A stretch of 64,000 nucleotides of DNA from Frondihabitans sucicola (GCF_030296615.1 NZ_AP027732.1:3105042-3169041); one strand, 5' to 3'; shown: positions 1-9,173, numbered from the stretch's first letter. The notes: generated by a model from the sequence alone, not told the origin. Program-made: numbers and translations.

Positions 1-668
1 ACGCTGCCGGATCCGATGACGGCGAGGGCTCCTTCGCCGACGACGAGGGAGGTGTTCTCGTCGATGGCGACGCCGCCGGTCACCAGGCCGGCCTCGGTCG
101 CCGCGATGAGCCGGGTGAGGGTTCCCCACTGAGCGGCGTGGACGTCGACCGCCAGATCGACGAGACCGAGGCCCTGGGCGAGTGTCACCTCGTCGAGGTC
201 TTCGGAGGAGTCCTGCGGGCAGACCTCGACGCCGCCGATCCGGTAACCGCCGAGGATCGCGGTGTCGGCGGCGATCATGGCCCCGGCAGAGAAGCCGAGG
301 TAGGGCAGGCCGTCGGCGACGAGCAGACGGACCTGATCGACCAGAGGCACAATCGCCTCGAAGTAGGCGGGGGTCATCCCGCCGCCGACGAGGAGGCCGT
401 CGATGTCGGACAGGACGGTGGTTTCGAAGACGTCGCTCGACACGACCTCGGTCACGAGCGGCTCGCAGGGACCGATCGCGGCCAGCAGGGCCGGGAACTC
501 GGTGCGGTACTCGGCCGACGGGACGTCGTCCTCGACCACGATGAGCACCGCGACGCGGGGCACGGAGCGTCCTACGCGGGCGGCCCGGGTGGCCGCCTCG
601 GCGACGAAGAGCTCGTAGACCTCGCTCGTGTCGTCCGACCAGCCTCCGCCGACGAGGTGGATGCTCAC
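1..668 (-). CDS. Peptidase S51 (dipeptidase E / cyanophycinase-like) family protein, 3' end outside window
   Basis: Read on the minus strand from a GTG at 668 and open to the window edge, so the C-terminus is missing. About 222 residues are visible. The protein begins SIHLVGGGWSDD, has LLVGGGM near residue 92-98, and a nucleophile elbow GFSAGAM with Ser at about 127. That pattern is typical of the S51 serine peptidases, which have a class I glutamine-amidotransferase-like fold. A later VDVHAAQWGTLTRL segment fits the family's downstream His region. The start overlaps the stop of the upstream phosphoribosyltransferase gene by 4 nt (GTGA), so the two are probably translationally coupled. Substrate is unknown: dipeptides, cyanophycin-like peptides or another peptide are all possible. 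Confidence 0.8.
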   Translation of the reverse strand, partial: MSIHLVGGGWSDDTSEVYELFVAEAATRAARVGRSVPRVAVLIVVEDDVPSAEYRTEFPALLAAIGPCEPLVTEVVSSDVFETTVLSDIDGLLVGGGMTPAYFEAIVPLVDQVRLLVADGLPYLGFSAGAMIAADTAILGGYRIGGVEVCPQDSSEDLDEVTLAQGLGLVDLAVDVHAAQWGTLTRLIAATEAGLVTGGVAIDENTSLVVGEGALAVIGSGS

Positions 669-1219
669 GTGCTCACCGTCACCGGGGGCAGGGCGCTCCA
701 CGGGAAGGTGATCCAGTCGGCGGTGTGACGCCACACGTGATCGGGTTCGAGGATGGTGCGGGGCTTCGCGTAGAGGCAGACCGTGTGCACGTCGGCTCCG
801 TGCCCGCGCAGGATGTCGCGCACGAGTTCGAGGGTTCGACCCGAGTCGGAGACGTCGTCGGCCAGCAGGACGCGCTTGCCGGCGAGAGCCGGGGCGTCGA
901 GCGCGGGCGGCAGGATCACGGGCTTGTCGAGCACCGAGTTCACGCCGGTATAGAACTCGACGTTGATCGAGCCGCACATCTTGGTGTCGAGGGCGTACGC
1001 GATGGAGCCGGCGAGCACCAGTCCGCCGCGGGCGATCGCGACGACCACGTCGGGACGGAAGCCGGAGGCGAGGACGTCTTGTGCCAGTTCGCGCGCCGCC
1101 TCACCGAACTCGAGCCACCCCAGGATCTCGCGTGAGCTGTCTCGTGACGGACTGTCGGCGGCCACCTCGACCGGTTCGTGCGGGCTGTCGCTGGTGGCGT
1201 CGTCGGGAAGGAGAACCAT
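665..1219 (-). CDS. Phosphoribosyltransferase family protein
   Basis: A 184-residue type I phosphoribosyltransferase. The PRPP-binding loop VLLADDVSDSGRTL lies at about residues 117-130, with adjacent Asp121-Asp122. An earlier VAIARGGLVLAG segment (about 60-70) matches the PPi-loop region of hypoxanthine/xanthine-type enzymes. The family transfers a base to PRPP in purine salvage; which base is used here cannot be told. The first 30 or so residues are polar and probably disordered. There is no good ribosome-binding site, and a TACGGT hexamer sits 6 nt before the ATG, so the message is probably leaderless. The gene overlaps the S51 peptidase gene downstream. Confidence 0.82.
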   Translation of the reverse strand: MVLLPDDATSDSPHEPVEVAADSPSRDSSREILGWLEFGEAARELAQDVLASGFRPDVVVAIARGGLVLAGSIAYALDTKMCGSINVEFYTGVNSVLDKPVILPPALDAPALAGKRVLLADDVSDSGRTLELVRDILRGHGADVHTVCLYAKPRTILEPDHVWRHTADWITFPWSALPPVTVST

Positions 1220-1225
1220 CCCACA

Positions 1226-1231
1226 ACCGTA
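1226..1231 (-). promoter_or_regulatory. Putative -10 box, leaderless start of the phosphoribosyltransferase gene
   Basis: Minus-strand TACGGT followed by a 6-nt spacer and the ATG at 1219. Transcription would begin at or next to the start codon. No clear -35 box is seen. Confidence 0.5.
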
Positions 1232-1291
1232 GTGGGATCGACACGATTCGTGCGACGGCGAGATGACGCTCAGGACGTCGCCGCGTGCGTG

Positions 1292-1930
1292 TCAGGCCGA
1301 CCGCGACCAGACCGGACGGAACTGAATGCTGATCCGCGGCCCGACGGCGCGCTTGGTCTTGGCAATGGAGTGCTCGTGCGTGCGTTGGGCGCTTCCGCCC
1401 ATGACGAGGAGATCGCCGTGCCCGAGCGGGAATCGCCTCACGTCACCGCCCGAGCGCGAGCGCACGGCCAGGACCCGTTCGGCTCCGACCGAGGCGATGG
1501 CCACCATCGTGTCGCGGTCGATGGCGTCTCCGACCTTGTCGCCGTGCCAGGCGATGCTGTCGTCGCCGGTGCGGTAGAAGCACAGGCCGGCCGTCTCGAA
1601 CACCTGCTGCGGCGGACGCCCGTAGTGGTCGTTGAGAGCCGTCTGCGCGTCGGAGAGGACCGGATCGGGCAGATCGACGCCGGGCCCGAACCAGGAGACC
1701 AGGCGCGGGACGTCGACGACGCGGTCGTACATCTCGCGCCTGTCGGCCTTCCAGTCGACCCGATCGACCAGCCGCTCGAAGAGGGCGTCGGAGTTGCCCA
1801 CCCAGCCGGGCCGGAGGTCGAGCCACGCGCCTTCGCCCAGGTCGATGTGCTCGACCCGCGGGCCGAGTTCACCGAGGACGGGCTCGGCACCGAGGTCGTC
1901 GAACAGCGAGGTCTGGAAGGAGAGGGACAT
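1292..1930 (-). CDS. alkB: AlkB family alpha-ketoglutarate-dependent DNA dealkylase
   Basis: A 212-residue protein, close to the size of E. coli AlkB. The iron-binding facial triad is visible: His129 and Asp131 in WHGDKVG, and His187 in THEHSI. Arg199 and Arg205 in PRISIQFRP fit the 2-oxoglutarate-binding arginines. The segment HGDLLVMGGSAQRTHEHS is the usual double-stranded beta-helix signature. AlkB repairs 1-methyladenine and 3-methylcytosine by oxidative demethylation. The start is supported by a TAACCT hexamer 6 nt before the ATG. A LexA-type palindrome lies just upstream of that hexamer, implying control by the SOS response. The phosphoribosyltransferase gene follows in the same direction after 72 nt. 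Confidence 0.9.
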   Translation of the reverse strand: MSLSFQTSLFDDLGAEPVLGELGPRVEHIDLGEGAWLDLRPGWVGNSDALFERLVDRVDWKADRREMYDRVVDVPRLVSWFGPGVDLPDPVLSDAQTALNDHYGRPPQQVFETAGLCFYRTGDDSIAWHGDKVGDAIDRDTMVAIASVGAERVLAVRSRSGGDVRRFPLGHGDLLVMGGSAQRTHEHSIAKTKRAVGPRISIQFRPVWSRSA

Positions 1931-1936
1931 GCTCCC

Positions 1937-1942
1937 AGGTTA
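1937..1942 (-). promoter_or_regulatory. Putative -10 box of alkB (leaderless)
   Basis: Minus-strand TAACCT with a 6-nt spacer to the alkB ATG at 1930. It lies 8 bp downstream of the LexA-like palindrome, so a repressor there would cover the core promoter. Confidence 0.5.
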
Positions 1943-1950
1943 CACGTTCT

Positions 1951-1966
1951 TCGAACGTATGTTCTA
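1951..1966. promoter_or_regulatory. Putative SOS box (LexA operator) upstream of alkB
   Basis: The 16-mer TCGAACGTATGTTCTA matches the actinobacterial LexA consensus TCGAAC-N4-GTTCGA at 11 of 12 specified positions. The GAAC and GTTC half sites are intact. It occupies the -35 region of the proposed alkB promoter and lies in the 47-nt gap before the flavin oxidase stop codon. LexA control of a DNA-repair dioxygenase is biologically sensible; binding itself is inferred. Confidence 0.65.
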
Positions 1967-1977
1967 GTCGAAGAGTC

Positions 1978-3550
1978 TCAGAGAAAGTGCGGCTGATCGA
2001 ACACGGAGGCTGCGTCCGCCTTCTTCCGGATCGACTGGAGTCGCGCGAGATTGTCGCCGAAGTAGCTCGTGCCCGGCGAGGCGAGCGACGGATCGACGTA
2101 GTTGACGTAGGCGGCGTCGCCCCACTCCTGCGCCATCGCCTCGCGGAACGACCGCACATAGGTGTCGAAGGCCGAGGGGTCGGAGCCGTCTGCGAACGTG
2201 GCCGTGTACTGCACGCTCGCCAGGGCGTCGCGATGCACGAAGGCGGTGTCCGAGGCGGCGACTCGAGCGATGGCCCCGCCGAGCGCGTCGAGCGAGATGC
2301 CTCCTTCGGTGAGGCCCACGACGTCCTGCGCGGCCTCGACCCTGGCGAGCAGGGTCTGGATGCCGTCGGCGCTGAGGGCGACCGTGGGCAGGCTCGACGC
2401 GCCGGACTCGGAGACGCGTTTCAGGACGCCACCGGTGCCGGTGGTGCACGCGGACGCGGGCTGGCCGGCGCAGCCCGCGTAGCGAAGCATCGCGTCGACG
2501 TAGCTGTGCGACGTGGCGACGTCGGACGACGGCTTCGCGCCGACCGCCGCGAGGAACGGCGCCAGCTGATCTCCGACGGCCCCGTCTCCGGTCCAGGTGC
2601 CCGAGACGGTGACGACCGGACCCGCGGGATGCTGTTCGCCGCCGAGCAGCTTCGCGGTCGACCAGAGGGTGTCGTCGGCCTTCGGCGCCCAGTCCTGCCA
2701 GGCCTTCACCACGGCGGCCGCGGCCGACCACGGCCAGGTCAGCGCGAACATCGTGACCTCCGGCGCCGGCTTGGTGGCGAACGTCATCGAGGTGACGATT
2801 CCGACCGCCCCGCCTCCCCCGCCCCGGCAGGCCCAGAACAGGTCGGCGTCCTTCGAAGCGGTCGCGTGATGCACCACTCCGTCGGCGGTGACGATCTCGA
2901 CGCCCGTCAGCTGGTCGCACGTGAGCCCGAACGAGCGGGAGAGCACGCCGAGGCCCCCGCCCAGGGTGAGACCGCCGATGGCGACGGTTCCGCAGGATCC
3001 TGCGCCGATCGCCCCCCCGCGCGCCGAGCGCCTCGTACACCTTCGCCAGCGGGGCTCCCGGTCCGATCGTCGCGGCGGAGCCGTCATTCGACAAGGTGAC
3101 GCCGTCGAGGTCGGAGGTGTTCACGACGAGCGAGGCGGGGACGTCCGTGCCGCTCGCGCCACCGGCCGACCAGCCGGCGTAGTTGTGGCCGCCCGAGCGC
3201 ACCGCGAGCGGCGTCTTGGAGTTGCGAGCGAAGGCGAGTCCGGCCGCTACGTCCGAGGCCGATGCGGCCATCAGGATCCCGAGGGGCGCGGCGTCGTCGA
3301 ATCTCGGATTCTCGGTCAGCTTGGCCGTGCCGTACCCGACGCTCGACGGTCGCAGCAGGGTGCCGGTCACCGCGGCGGCGAGCGCCGACCACGTCCTGGG
3401 ACCCTGAGACGGCGCCGGCGTGCTGCTGGTCGACGGCCGAGGCGCAGCGCTCGTGCATCCGGCGAGCGCGAGGACGCCGGCAGCGGCGGCACCCACGACG
3501 AAGGTTCGGCGGTCGAGGGCGGTGCGGTCGATCGGCACGAGATTCCTCAC
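1978..3550 (-). CDS. Tat-exported FAD-linked oxidoreductase (berberine-bridge-enzyme type), frameshifted
   Basis: The N-terminus has a twin-arginine motif (DRRTFVVG), a hydrophobic stretch and a lipobox LALAGC, so the product is probably a Tat-exported lipoprotein. The FAD-binding PCMH domain follows, with RSGGHNYAGWS carrying the His that usually binds FAD covalently. GSCGTVAIGGLTLGGGLG supplies the second covalent ligand (Cys) seen in bicovalent BBE-type enzymes. A C-terminal berberine domain (YVNYVDPSL...DNLARLQSIRKKAD) ends at 1978. The two halves are in different frames. The break is in a run of seven C at 3012-3018: six would restore ...GARGAIGAGSC... It is the only apparent one-base insertion in the window. 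The GTG at 3550 is taken as start. The oxidised substrate (sugar or other alcohol) is unknown. Confidence 0.82.
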
Positions 3551-3656
3551 GGGGTTCGGGACGGGGTCGCATCGACCCTACGTCGCCGTCGAGGTGGCGG
3601 TCAGCGCACGCGCCGTCGGGCGACCTAGCATGGACCCACTCACGCGAGGGAGCGAC

Positions 3657-5213
3657 ATGGACGGTGCTGGGCCCGGCTGGGTTCCTCCACGTCCGGGTCG
3701 GCCGGTGGCGACGCAGGCCCTGTCTCCCTCGCGGTTCGAGGTCGAGGGCCAGCGGCTCCTTTCGCGGTCCCGGCCGGTCGGCGCAGCGAGGCGCCGGTCC
3801 CCGGCACTCCGCATAGCCCTCGCCTATCTCGCCGGTGCGGCCGTCACCGGCCTCGTGGTCGGTGCCGGCGCGGTGGTGCAGCCCGTGTACGGCTCCGAGC
3901 CTGCGTTCGGGGGCACTGCCTTCGCGGAGGTGCGGTCGACGCCGACGGCGGCGGGCTGGTCGCTGCCGCTGGCGTCGGAGTTCGCACCCGGCGTCCCGCC
4001 CGCCTGTGTCACGTTCCGGGCGGGCGCGGTGGACGAGCACCACGAGCTCTTGACGGCTGACCTTCCGTCGCCGAGTTCGACGGGGCAGAACGCGGAGTGC
4101 GAGGTGTCCAGCCCTGAGACGCGGGGACGCCTCGTGATGGTGGATCCCGCGACCGGCCGCGTGCAGTGGCGGCGGAGCCTCGAGCACGACCTGGGGACGA
4201 CCGTCTTCTCGCTGGTCTGGCACGCCTCGGCGTCGGCCGGGGTCGTGGTCGTCGGTGTCGACGGGTCGAAGGGCGACGAGCTGCTGGCCCTGGACGTTCG
4301 CACGGGCCGGACCGTGAGCGAGGTGACGGTGGACGATCCTGACGCCGTCATCAACTTCGCCGTGTCGGGGCACCTCGTGGTGAGCGCGGTTCCCGGGACC
4401 GGCGGGACCGTCACCACGTACACGCTGCGGCGGACCACCGATCTCGACACCGACCTGTGGACCCGGTCGATCTCGTCGGTGCTGCTCCCGCAACTCCTGC
4501 CGGACCGGTTCGTCGTTCCGCTGCCCGAAGGGACCGTGTCGATCGACGGGTCGACGGGAGACCAGACGCCGTGGGGTTCCGATCTCCGCAATCTGGAGGG
4601 TGTCCGTGTCACGGGCGACCGGGTGGTTGCGCAGACGATCCCGCGCGGAGTCGGGCTGGCTGCGTCGGTGGTCATGCTCGATGCCCGCGGTCGCACCCTG
4701 TGGAGCCGCCCGTCGCCCGCGATCTCCGGGTTGTCGGTGGCTCGCCGCTGCGTCGTCGTGTCGACCGACGTGGTCAGGGTGACCTGTCTGGATCCTGCGT
4801 CGGGTGCCGAGCGGTGGTCGAGTGAGATCCCGGGTTCGGTGGTCGGCACTCCCGACGGCGCGACCACGGGAGACGTGGAGTCGATCGGGCCGGTCCGCGC
4901 GCGCGACAGGTCGCTGACGCTGTCGGAGCTCGACGGCGACACCGGGCACGTCCGGTTCCAGACGTCGATCCCGAGGGGCTCCGACGTCGTGGGCCAAGCT
5001 GCCGCGACGGGATACGCGCTCGGCACGCGCTCGTCGGACGGAGCGTCGGTCCTCACGGCGTTCGACCTCGATTCCGGGCGGACCCTCTGGACCCTGGGCC
5101 GCTCGGAGCTGGGGGTCTGGGGAGGCCACCTGGTCGAGATCACTCGGGCGGGGGTCGCCCGCGAACTGGTCGATGGGCGCTCCGGGACGCGTCATGACAT
5201 GCTCGTCGGATGA
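3657..5213 (+). CDS. Single-pass membrane protein with PQQ-type beta-propeller
   Basis: About 518 residues. A basic cytoplasmic N-terminus is followed by one membrane helix near residues 50-75, then a large external domain. That domain has repeated blade signatures such as VDPATGRVQWRRSL, LDVRTGRTV, LDPASGAERWSSEI and FDLDSGRTLWTLG, typical of PQQ-like beta-propellers. These repeats alone do not show an enzyme or a PQQ cofactor; scaffold roles are common. An ATG at 3630 is in frame, but the ATG at 3657 is preceded by GAGGGAG at good spacing and is preferred. The stop overlaps the ATG of the transglutaminase gene (ATGA), so the two are a coupled pair. Confidence 0.75.
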   Translation: MDGAGPGWVPPRPGRPVATQALSPSRFEVEGQRLLSRSRPVGAARRRSPALRIALAYLAGAAVTGLVVGAGAVVQPVYGSEPAFGGTAFAEVRSTPTAAGWSLPLASEFAPGVPPACVTFRAGAVDEHHELLTADLPSPSSTGQNAECEVSSPETRGRLVMVDPATGRVQWRRSLEHDLGTTVFSLVWHASASAGVVVVGVDGSKGDELLALDVRTGRTVSEVTVDDPDAVINFAVSGHLVVSAVPGTGGTVTTYTLRRTTDLDTDLWTRSISSVLLPQLLPDRFVVPLPEGTVSIDGSTGDQTPWGSDLRNLEGVRVTGDRVVAQTIPRGVGLAASVVMLDARGRTLWSRPSPAISGLSVARRCVVVSTDVVRVTCLDPASGAERWSSEIPGSVVGTPDGATTGDVESIGPVRARDRSLTLSELDGDTGHVRFQTSIPRGSDVVGQAAATGYALGTRSSDGASVLTAFDLDSGRTLWTLGRSELGVWGGHLVEITRAGVARELVDGRSGTRHDMLVG

Positions 5214-6000
5214 AGCGCAGCGCATTCTCCCATCTGGTCGTGAACGCGCAGGCCGAGGCCGAGCTGGTCCTGTCCGTGGCCGCCTCCGAAGGGCAGCGCG
5301 TCGAGGAGGAGCTCTCCGTCGTGCAGGGGGCGTGCCGCTCGAGGCGGCCGAGGTCGTCGACGACCGGGGAACGCGTCTCCACGTCGTGTCGGTGGCACCC
5401 GGTCGCGTGGAGATCGACTACCGGGTCGATGTCGAGGGGCGGCAGGATCCCATCGCTCTCGGCGCGCTCGACAGCATCCAGTACCTGCGTCCGAGTCGCT
5501 ACTGCGAATCCGACACCCTGTTCCCGACCGCGAAGAGCGAGTTCGCAGGCCTCGCGGGGCTCGACCTCGTGGCCTCGGTCGGCTCCTGGGTGGGGGCGCA
5601 CCTGTCGTACGTCCCCGGCTCGAGCGCGCCGACGGACGGAGCCGTCCAGACGTACCTCGACCGTCGCGGCGTCTGCCGCGACTACGCGCACCTTGTCGTC
5701 GCGCTGCTGCGCGCCCGCGACGTGCCGGCCCGCCTGGTGTCGGTGTACGCCCCGGGGCTCTGGCCGATGGACTTCCACGCGGTCGCCGAGGCCCTGGTCG
5801 ACGGCCGCTGGTACGCGATCGACGCCACCACCCTGGCGCCGCGGCAGAGTCTCATCAGGATCGCGACCGGCCGTGACGCGTCCGACACGGCGTTTCTGTC
5901 GTCGTCCGGGGGCTGGGTCCAGCTGCTCGAACTCGAGGTCGGGGCGACGGCCGACGTGCTTCCTCGCGACGACACCCGGGAGTTCGTGCAGATCGGGTAG
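5210..6000 (+). CDS. Transglutaminase-like domain protein, frameshifted
   Basis: Starts at the ATG overlapping the previous stop (MKRSAFSHLVVNAQAE). After about 40 residues the frame breaks at a run of five G, 5326-5330. Six G would join ...SVVQ to GGVPLEAAEVVDD and give about 263 residues. The N-terminal part is a beta-rich domain. The catalytic core is visible: Cys in GVCRDYAHL, His in MDFHAVAEA and Asp in YAIDAT. Bacterial proteins of this class are cysteine peptidases or amidases acting on peptides or cell-wall material. No signal peptide is seen. Coupling to the beta-propeller protein suggests a shared task, but this is inference. Confidence 0.78.
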
Positions 6001-6026
6001 TCGCTCCGGACGGTGGGCGAGGCCGA

Positions 6027-6794
6027 CTACCGGGTGTGCAGCTCGCCGCGGGTCAGTTTGTAGGGCTGAGCCTGCGCCACCGGCTTGACGGTGACGAGGT
6101 CGACGTTGACGTGGGCCGGCAGCTCGACGGAGTGCACGATCGCCTCGGCGATGTCGTCGGCGGTCAGCGGCGCGACCACTCCTTCGTAGACGGCGTCGGC
6201 TCGTGCCTGGTCACCGTCGAAGCGCACGAGGGAGAAATCGGTCTTGACCATGCCGGGGGCGATCTCGATGACCCGCAGCGGCTCGCCGTTCAGTTCGAGG
6301 CGGAGAGCGGCGACGAGTGCGTGCTCGGCGAACTTGGCGGCGTTGTAGCCGCCGCCGTTCTCGTACGCGATGTGGCCGGCGATGGAGGTGACGGTGACGA
6401 TGTCGCCGGATCCTGCCTCGTCCGCGCCTCGGCGCAGCGACGGGAGGAGCGCGCTGATCGCGCGCTTGGTGCCGAGCACGTTGACGTCGAACATCCGCTG
6501 CCAGTCGTCGATCGACGACTCTTCGACGGTGTCGAGGCCGAAGGCGCCGCCGGCGTTGTTGACGAGCGCGTGCAGCGGGGCGCCCGCCTCGACGTGGGCG
6601 CGCAAGGCCGCCATGTCGTCGTCACTTGTGACGTCGGCGCGGAACCACTCCGCCCCGGTCTTCTCGGCGAGCGCCCGCAGCCTGTCTTCGCGTCGCGCAA
6701 CCGCCAGGACGTCCCAGCCCCGGTCGCGGAACAGGGTGACCGTGGCCTCTCCGATGCCCGAGCTCGCTCCCGTGACCAGTACCCGTTTCGCCAT
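6027..6794 (-). CDS. Short-chain dehydrogenase/reductase (SDR)
   Basis: A 255-residue classical SDR. The nucleotide-binding motif TGASSGIG is near residues 8-15, NNAGGAFG marks the central strand, and YNAAK is the catalytic Tyr-x3-Lys with SIAGH just before it. This arrangement fits an NADP-dependent YdfG/serine-dehydrogenase-like subfamily, but the substrate is not known. The start at 6794 gives the expected N-terminus MAKRVLVTGAS and has a purine-rich GAAGGA upstream. A TAGCGT hexamer further upstream (near 6830) may be its promoter. The gene converges with the transglutaminase gene across only 26 nt. Confidence 0.88.
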   Translation of the reverse strand: MAKRVLVTGASSGIGEATVTLFRDRGWDVLAVARREDRLRALAEKTGAEWFRADVTSDDDMAALRAHVEAGAPLHALVNNAGGAFGLDTVEESSIDDWQRMFDVNVLGTKRAISALLPSLRRGADEAGSGDIVTVTSIAGHIAYENGGGYNAAKFAEHALVAALRLELNGEPLRVIEIAPGMVKTDFSLVRFDGDQARADAVYEGVVAPLTADDIAEAIVHSVELPAHVNVDLVTVKPVAQAQPYKLTRGELHTR

Positions 6795-6876
6795 CCTGCG
6801 CAGTTCCTTCCGTCGGTGTCCCTCAACGCTAGCGGTGCGAGCGAGGAGGGACCGACGAGGTGACGCCGGGTGACCG

Positions 6877-7698
6877 CTACGCGGTGGTGTCGACCAGAGC
6901 GTCGAGGGTGGCCAGGTCGTCGTCGCCGATCGCGAAGTCGACGTCGGCGTTCTCGACGATGCGCGACGGGGTCGTCGTCTTGGGCAGCGGCAGGACATCT
7001 TTCTCGAGGAGGTACCTGATGCAGATCTGGGCGACCGAGCGGTCGTACTTCGACGCGATCCTGGCCAGGTCCGGGTTGTCGAGGATCGCTCCAGTGGCCA
7101 GCGGCGAGTAGCCCTCGACGAGGATGTCGTTCGCTTTGCAGTACGCGGTGGTCTCGTCCTGCGTGTTGCCGATGAACCAGCGGATCTGGTTGGCGTGCGG
7201 CACGACCGTCGTGGCCGAGATGAGCGACTCGAGGTCGGAGACGGTGAAGTTGGAGACGCCGATCGACCGGGACCGGCCGGCGTCGTAGAACTCCTCCATG
7301 GCCTTCCAGACGGCGATGTTGCCGTCGCGGTGGTCGGAGCCCATGTCGGACCAGGGCCAGGGGGCGTGGATCAGATAGAGGTCGACGCGCTCCAGCTCGA
7401 GGAGCGACAGCGTCGTCTCGAAGCTGGTCTTGGCCTGGTCGTAGTCCTTGATCTCTGCCGGGAGCTTGGTCGTGACGAAGATGTCGTCGCGCGGGATGCC
7501 GCTGTCGCGAATGGCGCGGCCGACGCTGGCCTCGTTGCCGTAGGCGCGCGCGGTGTCGATGTGCCGATAGCCGGCTTCGAGGGCGGCAGCGACGGAATCG
7601 TAGGCGGGAGCCCCGTCGGGGATCTGCCAGGTGCCGAACCCGATCTTCGGGATGTCGACGCCATTGGAGAGGGTGAACGTGTCGGTGAGAGAACTCAT
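6877..7698 (-). CDS. Aldo/keto reductase
   Basis: A 273-residue AKR close to the 2,5-diketo-D-gluconate reductase group. The catalytic tetrad is complete: Asp48 and Tyr53 (HIDTARAYGNE), Lys78 (TTKLP) and His111 (LYLIHAPWPW). SIGVSNFTVSDL is the second family signature, and PLPKTTTPSRIVEN near the C-terminus contacts NADP. The family reduces carbonyl compounds with NADPH; the physiological substrate is not evident. The start is supported by a TAGCGT hexamer 7 nt before the ATG and no Shine-Dalgarno sequence. The SDR gene follows in the same direction. Confidence 0.9.
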   Translation of the reverse strand: MSSLTDTFTLSNGVDIPKIGFGTWQIPDGAPAYDSVAAALEAGYRHIDTARAYGNEASVGRAIRDSGIPRDDIFVTTKLPAEIKDYDQAKTSFETTLSLLELERVDLYLIHAPWPWSDMGSDHRDGNIAVWKAMEEFYDAGRSRSIGVSNFTVSDLESLISATTVVPHANQIRWFIGNTQDETTAYCKANDILVEGYSPLATGAILDNPDLARIASKYDRSVAQICIRYLLEKDVLPLPKTTTPSRIVENADVDFAIGDDDLATLDALVDTTA

Positions 7699-7705
7699 GT
7701 CGGCG

Positions 7706-7711
7706 ACGCTA
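7706..7711 (-). promoter_or_regulatory. Putative -10 box of the aldo/keto reductase gene (leaderless)
   Basis: Minus-strand TAGCGT, 7-nt spacer, ATG at 7698. The divergent metY gene begins about 130 nt away, so the intergenic segment must hold both promoters. Confidence 0.5.
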
Positions 7712-7841
7712 CTCCCCGCCGGTTACGCCGCGTGTCGGGGCCATTGCAGCGGCAGTGGAGGCTCCCTAGGCTCGCCGCAGCAGCTCGTCACCGCCGACGC
7801 GCACGCACCACCCCCGAGACCACCCGAACGAGGAGAACACC

Positions 7842-9173
7842 ATGGCCGACCAGAGCGCCGACTGGAAGTTCGAGACGCAGCAGATCCACGCCGGAGCCCA
7901 GCCCGACCCGACCACGCACGCCAGGGCGACACCGATCTACAAGACGACGTCGTACGTGTTCGAGAGCGCCGAGCAGGCGAAGAACCTCTTCGCCCTCGCC
8001 GAGTTCGGCAACATCTACTCGCGCATCATGAACCCGACGCACGACGTCGTCGAGCAGCGCATCGCCGCTCTCGAGGGCGGGACCGGCGCGCTCCTGGTCT
8101 CCTCGGGCCAGGCGGCCGAGACCCTCGCGGTGCTGAACATCGCTCGCGCCGGCGACCACATCGTGTCGTCGTCGTCGATCTACGGCGGCACCTACAACCT
8201 GTTCAAATACACCCTCGCCAAGCTCGGCATCGAGACGACCTTCGTCGAGAACCAGGACGACGCGGACGAGTGGCACCGCGCCGTCCGCCCCAACACCAAG
8301 CTGTTCTTCGCCGAGACCATCGGAAACCCGAAGATCAACATTCTCGACATCTCCCTCGTGTCGTCGATCGCCCATGAGAACGGCGTCCCGTTGATCGTCG
8401 ACAACACGATCGCCACACCCTACCTGATCCGCCCGTTCGAGTTCGGTGCCGACATCGTCGTCCATTCGGCCACCAAGTTCCTCGGCGGTCACGGCACGGT
8501 GATCGGCGGACTGATCGTCGACGGCGGAAAGTTCGAGTGGTCGAAGAACGTCGAGAAGTTCCCCGAGCTGACCGAGCCCGACCCGTCGTATCACGGCGCC
8601 AGCTACACCGCCGCCGTCGGCGACCCTCTCGCCTACATCATCAAGGCCCGCGTGCAGCTGCTCCGCGACCTCGGCTCCTCGAACTCCGCCGACACCGCGT
8701 TCTCTCTCATCCAGGGAATCGAGACCCTGTCGCTCCGCATCGAGCGCCACGTCCAGAACGCCCAGGACGTCGCCGAGTGGCTCGACGCTCGCGACGACGT
8801 CGCCAACGTGTTCTACGCCGGCCTCCCGACCAGCCCGTGGTACGCCGCCGCCAACAAGTACGCCCCCAAGGGCGTCGGCGCGGTCCTGTCGTTCGAGCTC
8901 AAGGGCGGCGTCGACGCCGGCAAGGCACTCGTCGACAACCTCGACCTGTTCAGCCACCTGGCGAACATCGGCGACGTCCGCAGCCTCGTGATCCACCCGG
9001 CCTCCACGACGCACTCGCAGCTCACGCCCGAGCAGCAGCTGACCACCGGTGTCACGCCGGGCCTGGTGCGCCTGTCGATCGGACTCGAGAACATCGACGA
9101 CCTGAAGACCGACCTGGCCGCCGGATTCGCAGCGGCCGCGACGGTCACGGCGGCGTCCCTGCGCGGCAACTGA
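7842..9173 (+). CDS. metY: O-acetylhomoserine aminocarboxypropyltransferase (sulfhydrylase)
   Basis: A 443-residue Cys/Met-metabolism PLP enzyme. Lys212 in HSATKFLGGHGTVIGG is the PLP Schiff-base lysine, and SSGQAAETLAVLNIA binds the phosphate region. The length and the FETQQIHAGAQPDPTTHAR start fit MetY rather than the shorter MetB/MetC. It joins sulfide (or methanethiol) to O-acetylhomoserine to make homocysteine in methionine synthesis. A strong AGGAG lies 8 nt before the ATG. metX, which makes the O-acetylhomoserine, follows after 83 nt that contain a terminator-like hairpin. Confidence 0.93.
   Translation: MADQSADWKFETQQIHAGAQPDPTTHARATPIYKTTSYVFESAEQAKNLFALAEFGNIYSRIMNPTHDVVEQRIAALEGGTGALLVSSGQAAETLAVLNIARAGDHIVSSSSIYGGTYNLFKYTLAKLGIETTFVENQDDADEWHRAVRPNTKLFFAETIGNPKINILDISLVSSIAHENGVPLIVDNTIATPYLIRPFEFGADIVVHSATKFLGGHGTVIGGLIVDGGKFEWSKNVEKFPELTEPDPSYHGASYTAAVGDPLAYIIKARVQLLRDLGSSNSADTAFSLIQGIETLSLRIERHVQNAQDVAEWLDARDDVANVFYAGLPTSPWYAAANKYAPKGVGAVLSFELKGGVDAGKALVDNLDLFSHLANIGDVRSLVIHPASTTHSQLTPEQQLTTGVTPGLVRLSIGLENIDDLKTDLAAGFAAAATVTAASLRGN

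Noticed and set aside
138-728. Open frame of 196 codons on the plus strand at the left edge
   Set aside because: It is the antisense shadow of the S51 peptidase gene, whose minus-strand translation has clear family motifs.
7712-7841. A SAM riboswitch upstream of metY
   Set aside because: No conserved SAM-I, II or IV core sequence or pairing was recognised; only a promoter-like TAGGCT and a ribosome-binding site are visible.
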